Position numbers and translations under genes: made by a program. From positions 91,574 through 155,573 of the forward strand of contig NZ_BMWD01000010.1 in assembly GCF_014651055.1 (NCBI RefSeq): a stretch of DNA of 64,000 bases. The letters are read 5' to 3'. The DNA comes from Streptomyces fructofermentans. GTDB lineage: Bacteria > Actinomycetota > Actinomycetes > Streptomycetales > Streptomycetaceae. Below, one piece after another: positions 1 through 7,820 of this stretch (position 1 is the stretch's first letter; every line of letters starts with the position of its first letter). Below the pieces are notes generated by a model that was not told where the DNA came from, made no database searches, and saw only the letters and a program-made list of their open reading frames with translations.

Positions 1-140
1 CCTATCCGGCCCGTCGCCCGCTGGTCCGGTTCGACCACGTCCTGGCGAACGGGGTCCCCCGGGAGGCGGTACGCGGCACGGCGGCCCCCCGCTCGGAGAT
101 CTCCGACCACCGGCCGCTCGTCGTGGACGTCGCGCTCTGA
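1..140 (+). CDS. Endonuclease/exonuclease/phosphatase family protein, C-terminal fragment
   Basis: The reading frame is open from the left edge (first full codon at base 3) to TGA at 138-140, so only the last 45 residues are visible. The tail contains the motif SDHRPLVVDV, the conserved C-terminal Ser-Asp-His signature of the endonuclease/exonuclease/phosphatase superfamily, where the His acts in phosphoester cleavage. Substrate (DNA, RNA, inositol phosphate or sphingolipid) cannot be told from this fragment. It is separated by about 150 bases from the next gene and is probably not in its operon. Confidence 0.7.
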   Translation, partial: YPARRPLVRFDHVLANGVPREAVRGTAAPRSEISDHRPLVVDVAL

Positions 141-288
141 CTCCCGGACCGGCCGGGCCCCCCCGCGGCAGTCCCGGCAGCCCTCGGCCGACGGCCGTCG
201 CTCCCTGCGCACCCGCTGACCGGATCGTTCCGGTGCGAGCCCGGATCGGGCCTTCGAACCGTACGTCCACGCAGATGAGAATGGGCGC

Positions 289-840
289 ATGAGCCGAGCA
301 CTGATCGTCATCGACGTCCAGGAATCCTTCCGGGCCCGCCCCCTGTGGGACCAGATCGCCAACCCCCGCATCGCCGAGCCCGTGAACCGCCTGGTCCACC
401 TCGCCCGCGACAACGGGGACCTCGTGGTGTGGGTCCTGCACACCGAGCCCGGCAGCGGAGGCGCCTTCGACCCCGAACAGGGGCACGTCAGGCTGCTGGA
501 GGAAGTCGAACCGCCGAAGCCCGGCGAACCGGTCCTGCACAAGACCTCCCACAACGCCTTCACCACCACCAACCTCCAGCAACTGCTCACCGCAGCGGGC
601 GTACGCGAACTGCTGGTGTGCGGCATCCGCACCGAGCAGTGCGTGGAGACCACCACCCGCGTCGGCAGCGACCTCGGCTACCGCATGGTCTTCGTCACGG
701 ACGCCACGACGACCAACCCCATCGGCGACCTCGGCGCGCAGGAGATCATCGAGCGCACCGAGGCCGTACTGAGGGACCGGTTCGCCCGGATCGCCACAGT
801 CGCGGAACTGGCGGCGGAGGTGCGACCATCCCAGGTGTGA
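289..840 (+). CDS. Isochorismatase-like cysteine hydrolase
   Basis: A 183-residue protein of normal length for the isochorismatase-like/nicotinamidase fold. The expected catalytic triad is visible: Asp9 in the N-terminal strand (VIDVQESF), Lys85 (LHKTSHNAF) and Cys118 (RTEQCVETT), with a cis-peptide-type loop before the Cys. Family members hydrolyse isochorismate, nicotinamide or N-carbamoyl compounds; the sequence does not choose between them. The stop overlaps the GTG start of the following GlxA-type regulator by 4 bp (GTGA), so the two are translationally coupled; hydrolase plus DJ-1/AraC regulator is a recurrent actinomycete pair, suggesting the regulator controls the hydrolase. No strong Shine-Dalgarno is seen before the ATG. 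Confidence 0.85.
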   Translation: MSRALIVIDVQESFRARPLWDQIANPRIAEPVNRLVHLARDNGDLVVWVLHTEPGSGGAFDPEQGHVRLLEEVEPPKPGEPVLHKTSHNAFTTTNLQQLLTAAGVRELLVCGIRTEQCVETTTRVGSDLGYRMVFVTDATTTNPIGDLGAQEIIERTEAVLRDRFARIATVAELAAEVRPSQV

Positions 841-1781
841 GCCTGGTCGTCTTCGCCCTCTTCCCCGGGGTCCACCTGCTGGATCTGGCGGGCCCCGCGC
901 AGGTCTTCAGTACGGCGGCGGACTACGGCAGGCCCTACCGCATCTGCTACGTCGCCGAGCGGGAGCAGGTCACCAGCGCCCAGGGACTGCCGCTGACCGC
1001 GCAGACCCGCTGGCCGGAACTCTGCCGCGAGGACCTGGTCCTGGTGCCGGGCTGGCGCACACCCGGCTTCCACGGCGGGCCGCACCTCGACCCGGACATG
1101 CTGGAAGGGCTGCGCGCCCACCACGCGGCCGGGGGCACGGTCGCCAGCGTGTGCTCCGGGGCGGAGGCGCTGGGCCAGGCGGGGCTCCTCGACGGGCGCA
1201 GGTGCACCACGCACCACGACCTCCAGGACGAACTCGCCGCGCGCCACCCGCGCGCGAAGGTGACCCGCGACGTGCTCTTCACCGCCGACAGCGGGGTGGT
1301 GACCTCGGCGGGCATCGCCAGCGGCATCGATCTCGCGCTGCACCTGCTGGCCGACCGGCACGGCCCTGCGTTCGCCGCCCGCGTGGCGCGGAACATGGTC
1401 GTGTACTCCCGTCGCAACGGCCACGAGCCGCAGGCGAGCGCCATGCTCAGGCACCGCGCCCACCTCGACGACACGGTCCACCACGTCCAGGACCTCATCG
1501 ACGCCCGCTTCTCCGAAACCCTGCCCCTGCCCGAACTGGCCGTCCGCGCCGGGGTCAGCGAACGCACCCTCACCCGGCTGTTCCACCGCGCCACCGGGCT
1601 CACCCCGCTCCGCTACCAGCAGACCCTGCGCGTGGAGCACGCCGAGCGGCTGATCGGCCACGGCACGACCGCGGAGGCCGCGGCCAGGGAGGTCGGCTTC
1701 GGGGACGCCCGGATGCTCCGCCGGCTCCGGGCGGGCAGGACGCCGGCGGTCCGCGAGCGGGAGGACGGCCAAAGCCCTTGA
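837..1781 (+). CDS. GlxA-type transcriptional regulator (DJ-1/PfpI domain plus AraC HTH)
   Basis: 314 residues from a GTG that overlaps the preceding stop. Residues about 1-190 form a DJ-1/PfpI (class I glutamine amidotransferase-like) domain; SVCSGAEALGQAGLLDGRR contains the nucleophile-elbow cysteine and THHDL follows as in GlxA/FtrA regulators. Residues about 210-300 form an AraC/XylS double helix-turn-helix (ELAVRAGVSERTLTRLFHRATG, then the second HTH near EAAAREVGFGD). The second HTH is followed by MLRRLRAGRTPA instead of the usual FRRAFRRRFG-type segment, so the C-terminus looks diverged. Most likely regulates the coupled hydrolase gene; the ligand is unknown. Confidence 0.85.
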   Translation: MSLVVFALFPGVHLLDLAGPAQVFSTAADYGRPYRICYVAEREQVTSAQGLPLTAQTRWPELCREDLVLVPGWRTPGFHGGPHLDPDMLEGLRAHHAAGGTVASVCSGAEALGQAGLLDGRRCTTHHDLQDELAARHPRAKVTRDVLFTADSGVVTSAGIASGIDLALHLLADRHGPAFAARVARNMVVYSRRNGHEPQASAMLRHRAHLDDTVHHVQDLIDARFSETLPLPELAVRAGVSERTLTRLFHRATGLTPLRYQQTLRVEHAERLIGHGTTAEAAAREVGFGDARMLRRLRAGRTPAVREREDGQSP

Positions 1782-1869
1782 GGCAAAGGGGAGTTGGTGC
1801 CGTTCGACTGTCCGGAAGGGAACCTTCTCCGGCCCGTCCGGATTGGGGCCGGGCCCGTCCGAGCATGGT

Positions 1870-2328
1870 ATGGACGTGGAACTGACTGGCTTCATCAACA
1901 CCGCGCTGGGAGCGGTCATCGCCCTCGGCGCGTCCGCCTTCGTGGAGTGGCGCCGCTGGCGGCGCGAGCGGGACCAGCGCACACGGGACGACCGCCGCGC
2001 CGCGTACATCTCGTTCCTCAACGCCACGGCGGCGGCGAGCGAGACCCTCATCAACATCGCCCGCGGCCACGACTCCGACGAGACGGCGTTCGCGCGCGCG
2101 GGGACCGTACTGCGGGACAGCAACGTGCTGTCCAAACGGCTGGAGCTGGCCCTCGCCGCCGACGACACCGTGCTCGCCGAGGTCACGCGGATGGTGGTGC
2201 TGCTGCGCGTCTACCGGGACGTCGTCGCCAAGGGAGTCACCTACGAAGCCGACGAGTTCCAGGAAGCCCGAGTCGCGTTCAACGAACAACGCGACCGGCT
2301 CACGCAGTTGATGCGCAAGACGCTGTGA
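1870..2328 (+). CDS. Small membrane-anchored hypothetical protein
   Basis: 152 residues from ATG at 1870; an in-frame ATG at 1843 exists, but the shorter start begins exactly at the hydrophobic segment. Residues about 6-26 (FINTALGAVIALGASAFVEW) form a single N-terminal membrane helix, followed by a basic cytoplasmic face (WRRWRRERDQRTRDDRRAAY) and a long helical region rich in Leu/Val, giving the layout of the small TM-plus-helical-bundle proteins common in Streptomyces. No catalytic motif is seen. It stands alone between the regulator and the DoxX gene. Function unknown. Confidence 0.65.
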   Translation: MDVELTGFINTALGAVIALGASAFVEWRRWRRERDQRTRDDRRAAYISFLNATAAASETLINIARGHDSDETAFARAGTVLRDSNVLSKRLELALAADDTVLAEVTRMVVLLRVYRDVVAKGVTYEADEFQEARVAFNEQRDRLTQLMRKTL

Positions 2329-2607
2329 CCGGCTGCCCGCGGCGCCGCCCCGCCGGCCTGCGCTGAGGACGGGAGCCGGGGTCGGACGCACCGGCGTGCG
2401 CGCGCACCCGGGATGACCAGCGCGTGGGGGGTGTTCCACCGCCGCCGGCCCTCACGGGGTGAAGGTGCCGCGAATCTGGCGAATCCCTTTGAACCGAGGG
2501 GGCCGCGCACGCGTAGGGGAGGGCGGGGGAGGGTTTCCGTGCTGACCGCGAGGCAGACTTCACCCGACCATCCACTGTCGACCGGCCGAATCACCCTGGG
2601 AGCACCG

Positions 2608-3045
2608 ATGAGCAACCCGCGCCTCAACGACTGGCTGACCACGCGCCAACCACTGGTCCTCGGCCTCTTCCGAATAGTCCTGGGCCTGCTGTTCGCCTCC
2701 GAGGGCGCCGCGACGATCTTCGGAGTCCTGGACCGCAAGGCGAGCCCGGTGGGCGACTGGCCCTTCTGGTACGCCGGACTGATCGAGCTGGTGTGCGGCG
2801 TTCTCGTGCTCCTCGGGGTCGCCACCCGCCCCGCCGCGTTCCTCAGCTCCGGAGCCATGGCCTTCGCGTACTTCACCGAGCACCAGCCGGACGGGCTCTT
2901 CCCCCTCCAGAACGGCGGCCTCGCGCCGGTTCTCTTCTGCTGGGGCTTCCTCCTGCTGGTGTTCTCGGGACCGGGTGCCCTGTCCCTGTCCGGTGCGCTC
3001 GGCGGGGAGCGCGGCACACGGCCCGCCGTCCACGCGGGGAGCTGA
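2608..3045 (+). CDS. DoxX family integral membrane protein
   Basis: 145 residues with four hydrophobic segments: an N-terminal helix around LVLGLFRIVLGLLFASEGA, then about 50-75 (AGLIELVCGVLVLLGVATRPAAF), about 78-95, and about 105-125 (LAPVLFCWGFLLLVFSGPG). The pattern R(I/V)xxGxLFxxxG followed by ExxxGxLLxxGxxTRPAA is characteristic of DoxX/DUF417-type proteins. The start at 2608 has GGGAG about 6 bases upstream. Family members are linked to redox or thiol stress membranes in actinobacteria (for example the MRC complex in mycobacteria), but substrate and partner here are unknown. Confidence 0.8.
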   Translation: MSNPRLNDWLTTRQPLVLGLFRIVLGLLFASEGAATIFGVLDRKASPVGDWPFWYAGLIELVCGVLVLLGVATRPAAFLSSGAMAFAYFTEHQPDGLFPLQNGGLAPVLFCWGFLLLVFSGPGALSLSGALGGERGTRPAVHAGS

Positions 3046-3276
3046 ACGGACCCGGCGTCCGGGGCCCCGAGTCCCGCTGCCGGCCACGCGAAGGAGCCGG
3101 GGCCGGCACCGTTCGGCGCCACGGGTCCCGGCCCACCGCGCCGTGAGGGTGTCGAGCCCGGCAGGGCCCGGACACCGGACCCGTCCCGCTGCGGGTGAAC
3201 TCCCCGCCCCCGCCCACGCGGCGCCCACGACCCCGACGCGCGCCCCCGGGCGGACCCCGATGAGGGAGTCCCGTAC

Positions 3277-3304
3277 CGGGGGCTTCGGCCTCGCGGAACC
3301 CCCG
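3277..3304. terminator. Hairpin downstream of the 660-residue protein gene
   Basis: CGGGGGCTTC (3277-3286) pairs with GAACCCCCG (3296-3304) around a 9-base loop, with one bulged C. It lies immediately after the minus-strand stop at 3309 and could also serve the DoxX gene reading from the other side. Confidence 0.5.
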
Positions 3305-3308
3305 CCGC

Positions 3309-5291
3309 TCACTCCTGATCGGGCCAGGGGAAGCCGAGTCGCTCGGCCTGCTCACGGCTGCCGCCGCACACCCGGCTGTACGTCTTCGGGTCCTCCCGCC
3401 CGAGCCGTTCCAGCGCCGCCCGGGCCTGGACCTCGGGCGGAGTGCCGTCGTCCGGGATCGCCCAGCGGAACTGGAGGGACCCCCCAGCCGTCTCGGGCCG
3501 CCCGGCGGCGAGTCCCGGCAGATAGGAGAACGTGACCACGGCGACGGCCGGGTCCTCGACATCGCCGTTGATCCACCCGCGGCGCGCGTCCCAACGGGTC
3601 AGCAGGTCCGGCTGTTCCGACAGCCCCGCCCCGATGAGCCGGGCCGTGGTGCGGGCGGGCCACGCCAGGCGACGGTCCGCCACGGCCCGGGCGACCTCCG
3701 CCTCGTACGCGACGGCGTCGAACCTGCGGTCCGGAGGCTCGGAGCCGGCGCGCCGGAGGCCGGGCGGGACATCGGGCCGCCGCCAGTTCTCCCACACGAC
3801 CTCGTCCCCTTCGCGGCGGATCGTGACGCGAAGCGCCCCGCAGCACGCCTCGGTGCAGTCCGCCTCCGCGAGCAGCACCTCGTGCGGCTCGGTACCGGCC
3901 GCCAGTCCGCCGTCGTCGAGGAGCGACTCGGGGCCGGCGGCGCGGCCGTGCGGGAGGTGGGCGGGGACCAGGGGTCGCCCGTCGACGAGGACGCGCGTCT
4001 CGACGCGCACGTGCTCGGCGGGATCGCCCTCCACCGTCACCAGGCGGAACGGGACGCCCGCCGGGATGGGGCCGAAGGGCCTCCGCCGGGTCCGCCGGAT
4101 CCATCCCTCGCGCAGCCGACGCATCCGCTCGCCCTCTCCCGAGCCGGACTCGGCGCCCGAGCCGGACTCGGCGCCCGAGCCGGACTCGGCGCCCGAGCCG
4201 GACTCGGCGCCCGAGCCGGACTCGGCGCCCGAGCCGGACGCCGTGCCCGTGGCCGAGGACCGACGGGGACGGGCCAGCCGTTCGTCCAGGGAGGCCAGCA
4301 GCGCCTCGCGCCGCCCGGGGGCCCACCCCAGCAGGACAGCCGGACCACTGCTCAGGTCCAGTGCGAGGGACAGCAGCATCGCGTGGTTGTCGAGCGTGGG
4401 CGGCAGCAGACCTGCCCGGTCCACGACGGTGTCGTACAGGGCGAGCGCGTCGCGGTGGCCGAGGAGCGCGCCGGGACGAGACCGAGAACTGCCCGCCCGC
4501 ACGAGCAGCCGGCCCGCCGAAGCGAGCAGCGCGGTGTCCGTGCGATGCCGGTCGAGAAGGCCGGGCAGCCGGACGGCCTCCGCGATCCGCCGGGCCGCCC
4601 ACGGAGGCACGAACCGCGGTTCGGCGGGCATCACGGTCAGCGCGTCGCGGACGGCCTCCTCGTCGTGGGCCCGCAACGCGCGGACGAGGGGACGCAGCGC
4701 GTCGTGGCGGACCTGGGTGGTGAGCCGGACCGTGGCCGCCGCGACGCGGTCCAGGCGGTCCAGGGCGTCCACGACCGGGGTCGTGAGTTCCCTGAGCAGG
4801 CCGAGGACGCTCAGCGTCTCGACGTCCTCGGCCTCTCCGAAGCGGCCGAGCAGCGCGACCCCGGCGGCGACGACGGGCAGCGTGGTACCGGCCCGGGCCA
4901 GCTCCCGGCCGAGCCCGAGGGCCTCGGTCCGCTGCCGGGGCGGCACATCGAGGCCCGCGACGACGTACGCGACAGGAGCGCAGTGGTGGTCCCGTACGCC
5001 GAGCCGGGCGAAACGGGCCTGCAGTGCCGCCGAGTCGGCCGGTGGCGGATCGAGTACGGCCCGGACGGCGGCCACCAGTTCGTGCGGCGGCAACCGGGCG
5101 GGCTTCTCGCGGTCGGCACTCCCGGGGAGTACGAAACCGCGGTGGGGCGGGAGCGCCTCGGGGGCCTCGCGCAGCAGACGCAGCGCGTGCCCGAGGACGG
5201 TGAACGGCCGAGGGAGCGCCTCGCGCTCGACCCGCGCGTTCACCGGACGGGGTGGTTCTCGATTCCGTAGGTCATGGGCGCAGCCTGCCAT
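3309..5291 (-). CDS. Large hypothetical protein with internal ESGSGA repeat linker
   Basis: 660 residues; no family recognised. The start at 5291 has a GGAG-containing purine-rich tract just upstream; an in-frame GTG at 5240 is an alternative. The N-terminal 350 residues look helical and Leu/Arg rich, HEAT/ARM-like in flavour, with repeated LVRALRAHDEEAVRDALT-type helices. Residues about 351-385 are a low-complexity linker of (ESGSGA) repeats encoded by an 18-bp tandem array. The remaining part has mixed strands and includes ADCTEACCGAL, a Cys cluster, and VVWENWRRPD. No signal peptide or membrane segment. Similar large, uncharacterised proteins occur in Streptomyces; role unknown. Confidence 0.7.
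   Translation of the reverse strand: MAGCAHDLRNREPPRPVNARVEREALPRPFTVLGHALRLLREAPEALPPHRGFVLPGSADREKPARLPPHELVAAVRAVLDPPPADSAALQARFARLGVRDHHCAPVAYVVAGLDVPPRQRTEALGLGRELARAGTTLPVVAAGVALLGRFGEAEDVETLSVLGLLRELTTPVVDALDRLDRVAAATVRLTTQVRHDALRPLVRALRAHDEEAVRDALTVMPAEPRFVPPWAARRIAEAVRLPGLLDRHRTDTALLASAGRLLVRAGSSRSRPGALLGHRDALALYDTVVDRAGLLPPTLDNHAMLLSLALDLSSGPAVLLGWAPGRREALLASLDERLARPRRSSATGTASGSGAESGSGAESGSGAESGSGAESGSGAESGSGEGERMRRLREGWIRRTRRRPFGPIPAGVPFRLVTVEGDPAEHVRVETRVLVDGRPLVPAHLPHGRAAGPESLLDDGGLAAGTEPHEVLLAEADCTEACCGALRVTIRREGDEVVWENWRRPDVPPGLRRAGSEPPDRRFDAVAYEAEVARAVADRRLAWPARTTARLIGAGLSEQPDLLTRWDARRGWINGDVEDPAVAVVTFSYLPGLAAGRPETAGGSLQFRWAIPDDGTPPEVQARAALERLGREDPKTYSRVCGGSREQAERLGFPWPDQE
4141..4230. 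repeat. 18-bp tandem repeat, five perfect copies, in-frame
   Basis: Five identical copies of GAGCCGGACTCGGCGCCC followed by a partial sixth (to 4238). The unit is a multiple of 3, so copy-number change would lengthen or shorten the ESGSGA linker of the surrounding minus-strand protein without breaking the frame. Confidence 0.95.
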
Positions 5292-5468
5292 CCCGCTCCG
5301 CCCTCCGTCGAGGGGATTCGGGGGAGCCGTGTGCCGGCCGAGCAGGTGTGGCGTGCTCGTGCCTGGGGAGCGTGCGGAGGGTCGTGTTCCGGAGTTGGAC
5401 CGCCATCGCGTTCAGCTTCCTCTGTGGTGCAAGCCTGCCCGCAGCGCCGGCGGCGGGATTGACTTCCA

Positions 5469-5505
5469 GGCTAATGCTGATAGCTTTTGGCTAACGCAAT
5501 TAGCC
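5469..5505. promoter_or_regulatory. Two tandem 17-bp palindromic operator-like sites
   Basis: Site 1 is GGCTAATGCTGATAGCT (5469-5485); site 2 is GGCTAACGCAATTAGCC (5489-5505), a perfect palindrome with 6-bp arms GGCTAA/TTAGCC around CGCAA. The sites are the same length, align with each other at both ends and are 20 bp apart centre to centre, i.e. on the same DNA face two turns apart. They lie 30-66 bases before the GTG of the hydrolase gene in an A+T-richer patch likely to contain the promoter. The downstream TetR gene is the obvious candidate binder. Confidence 0.65.
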
Positions 5506-5534
5506 ACCGGGTTGGCGTCCTTATGGAGGTAGTC

Positions 5535-6368
5535 GTGACTGAGTTCCTGAACGTCGACGATGGGACCATCGCGTACGAGGTGAGCGGCACATCCGGGCCG
5601 CTGGTGGTGGTGGCCCACGGCATGGGCGACAGCCGGGAGGCCTACCGATTCTTCACTCCCGCGCTGGTGGAAGCCGGGTACCGAGTCGTTGCTGTGGACC
5701 TCCGCGGCCACGGCGGGTCCAGCGTCGGCTGGGCGTCCTACACCCGCACCGACCTCGCGGGTGACCTGATCGCTCTGGTGAAGCACCTCGGCGAGCCGGC
5801 GGTACTCATCGGCCACTCCATCGCAGGTGGTGCGGTCACGATCGCCGCGGCCAAGGCCCCGGAACTCGTCACCGCGCTGGTCGAGCTCGCTCCCTTCACC
5901 CGCAAGCAGCAAGTCCGGCTCGGGGACCTGCGGGTGGCCGGCTACCGTCGCGGCGTGACCCATCTCATGGGCACCACCATCCTCGGCAGTACCCGGCAGT
6001 GGGCCAAGTACCTCGACGTCGCCTACCCCGGCCCCAAGCCCGCCGACTGGGACGCGCGCATGGCGCAGATCACCACGATGCTGGAGGAGCCCGGCCGGAT
6101 GAAGGTCGTGCAGGCGATGGGCAAGATCTCTCCCGCCGACGCCGGTGAGCAGCTGGCCAATGTCACCTGCCCCGTGCTCATCGTGCAGGGCACCCTCGAC
6201 CCCGACTGGGCCTCGCCCCAGGCCGAGGGCAAGGCGATCGTCGCCGACCTGCCCACTGGTCTGGGCCGGCTGGAGATGATCGAGGGCGCCGGCCACTACC
6301 CGCACGTCCAGTTCCCCCAGCAGACCCTCGACGCGGTCCTGACCTTCCTGGCAGGCGTCAATGCCTAG
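5535..6368 (+). CDS. Alpha/beta hydrolase
   Basis: 277 residues from a GTG preceded by GGAGGT (5525-5530); longer in-frame starts at 5487 and 5523 lack a better ribosome site. Features of the alpha/beta hydrolase fold: oxyanion loop VVVAHGMGDS (about 25-34), VVAVDLRGHGGSS, nucleophile elbow GHSIAGG with Ser95, acid in QGTLDPDW (about Asp217) and catalytic His in GAGHYPH (about 254). Not distinguishable between esterase, epoxide hydrolase or haloperoxidase-like members. The 3' end overlaps the TetR gene by 8 bp, so the two form an operon that is probably repressed from the twin operators upstream and induced by a hydrolase substrate-like ligand. Confidence 0.85.
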   Translation: MTEFLNVDDGTIAYEVSGTSGPLVVVAHGMGDSREAYRFFTPALVEAGYRVVAVDLRGHGGSSVGWASYTRTDLAGDLIALVKHLGEPAVLIGHSIAGGAVTIAAAKAPELVTALVELAPFTRKQQVRLGDLRVAGYRRGVTHLMGTTILGSTRQWAKYLDVAYPGPKPADWDARMAQITTMLEEPGRMKVVQAMGKISPADAGEQLANVTCPVLIVQGTLDPDWASPQAEGKAIVADLPTGLGRLEMIEGAGHYPHVQFPQQTLDAVLTFLAGVNA

Positions 6369-6954
6369 GGCCGGCCTGGACACAGCCGCGATCGTCACTG
6401 CCGCCGCCGAGCTCGCCGACGAGATCGGCTTCAGCGAGCTGACCATGGCACGGCTGGCCGAGCGGCTCGGGGTGCGCGCCCCGTCGCTCTACAAGCACAT
6501 CGCCGGCCAGGACGACCTCCACCGGCGCATCGCGGCGCTCGCCTTCGACGAGGCCGCCGTCGCGATCGGTGCAGCCATCCAGGGCCGCTCCGGGCGCGAC
6601 GCCTTGGCCGCCGCCGCCGACGCGCTCCGCACCCTCGTTCTCACCCGCCCCGGCTGCTACGCGGCCACCCTCGGCCTCACACCGACCGGCCCCGACGACC
6701 CGATCCTGCTCGCCTCCATGCGGGGGATCGGACCCTTCGAAGCGGTATTGCGGGGCTACGACATCCCCCCACAGGACATGACGCACGCGCTGAGGGCGGT
6801 GCGCAGCGTCTTCCACGGCTTCGCCAGCCTGCAGGCATCCGGCGGATTCCAGTTGTCCACCGACATCGGCGAGAGCTTCGACTACCTCATCGACCTCATC
6901 GACCGCGGCCTTCGCGCCATCGCCGGCACAGCCCCCGCCGATCCTCACCGGTAG
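6361..6954 (+). CDS. TetR family transcriptional regulator (WHG-type C-terminal domain)
   Basis: 197 residues. N-terminal TetR helix-turn-helix at about 8-55 (IVTAAAELADEIGFSELTMARLAERLGV then APSLYKHIAGQDDL). The C-terminal half, with DMTHALRAVRSVFHGFASLQASGGF and a final YLIDLIDRGL helix, matches the TetR_C WHG ligand-binding domain. Its start lies inside the end of the hydrolase gene (8-bp overlap), so it is co-transcribed with it; the most economical model is autorepression through the palindromes at 5469-5505. Confidence 0.9.
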   Translation: MPRAGLDTAAIVTAAAELADEIGFSELTMARLAERLGVRAPSLYKHIAGQDDLHRRIAALAFDEAAVAIGAAIQGRSGRDALAAAADALRTLVLTRPGCYAATLGLTPTGPDDPILLASMRGIGPFEAVLRGYDIPPQDMTHALRAVRSVFHGFASLQASGGFQLSTDIGESFDYLIDLIDRGLRAIAGTAPADPHR

Positions 6955-7050
6955 ACACGTCGGTCCAAGGGATCGGGGCGACCGAGAACGAGGAACGGGC
7001 ACCGATGGGGAGGGCTGCCACGAGGGGAGTTGAAGCACCATCTCGGCGGG

Positions 7051-7455
7051 TCAGGCAGGCTCGGGGAGGTGACCGAGGCGCTCGATGACGCGCTCGCGCA
7101 GAAGGAGATACTCCTGCCAGCGCCGAGGAAGAGGTCCAGGTGGACGTTTGACGACCCGGGCTGCGGTGACGGTCTGGCCATCCCGGAACTGCTCGCGCGT
7201 CAGGTCGAGGTCCACACCGCTGGGCAACCGATTCCACCAGTGAAATCCGTGCTGTTCCCCGCCACAGTGGACCTCCCCGACCATGAGGTCGCCGCCGAAG
7301 ATGTCGTGCACTATCAAAGCGGTGATGTCGCAGTGGCCCCATGCCGGGTTGCCGATCTGCCAGCCGGCGCGAGCGAGGTCGTCCGGGGAACAGGTGTCAG
7401 CGGCCCAACTGGCCCGCAGAGCCTCTTCCACGACCAGCAGGTTCCAAGGAATCAT
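7051..7455 (-). CDS. YunG-like family protein
   Basis: 134 residues. The pattern ALRASWAADTC, then NPAWGHCDITALIVHDIFGGDLMVGEV, and HWWNRLPSGVDLDLTREQF matches the small YunG-like family found in Bacillus and actinobacteria, in which a SWS..T motif is followed by a P-A-x-G-x-C-x-V/I-T-A-L-V-V-x-D motif and a G-hairpin. The Cys in GHC and the following His/Asp-rich hairpin resemble a papain-like or transglutaminase-like core, which is only an inference. Single gene, convergent with the TetR gene. Biochemical role unknown. Confidence 0.7.
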   Translation of the reverse strand: MIPWNLLVVEEALRASWAADTCSPDDLARAGWQIGNPAWGHCDITALIVHDIFGGDLMVGEVHCGGEQHGFHWWNRLPSGVDLDLTREQFRDGQTVTAARVVKRPPGPLPRRWQEYLLLRERVIERLGHLPEPA

Positions 7456-7552
7456 GCCGACAGCATCACAGTCGCCACTGACATCGGCGGATCACCGTTC
7501 TTGCCTGTGGGGGGCGTCGTTGTCTGCGCGTGTTCATCCTGCCCGGCCTGGT

Positions 7553-7782
7553 GATCCGGGCCGGATCGGCGCGTACCGGGTCATCGGCCGACTGGGCTCG
7601 GGCGGCATGGGAACGGTCCATGCGGCCCTGGATTCGGGCGGGCGGCGGGCGGCGGGCGGCGGGTGGCGGTCAAGGTCGTCCACCCGGCACAGGCCGGCGA
7701 CGAGGAGTTCCGGGCCCGGTTCAAGCGGGAAGTCGAGGTGTCCCGTCGGGTCACGGGGCCCTGTCTGGTGCCGCTGTTTGCC
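7553..7782 (+). pseudogene. Remnant of a Ser/Thr protein kinase N-lobe, frameshifted and truncated
   Basis: In one frame the sequence reads GRIGAYRVIGRLGSGGMGTVHAALDSGG, the N-terminus and glycine loop of a Hanks-type kinase; after a GGGCGGCG-repeat slippery stretch (about 7635-7662) the next part continues one frame over as VAVKVVHPAQAG.EEFRARFKREVEVSRRV..PCLVPLF, containing the invariant ATP-binding Lys and the alphaC Glu. Similarity stops abruptly at about 7782, where base composition falls. Only about 75 of the expected 270 kinase-domain residues remain and no catalytic loop exists, so this is a dead relic, cut at the left edge of a lower-G+C insertion. Confidence 0.7.
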
Positions 7783-7820
7783 CTCACCATTGATACTTTA
7801 ATCACTTTATGGAGCGTTTC

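Noticed and set aside
4037..4348. Proteins in other frames across the 18-bp repeat, which stay open on both strands.
   Set aside because: Open frames follow automatically from a tandem repeat whose unit is a multiple of three; only the 660-residue frame has coding-like composition on both flanks.
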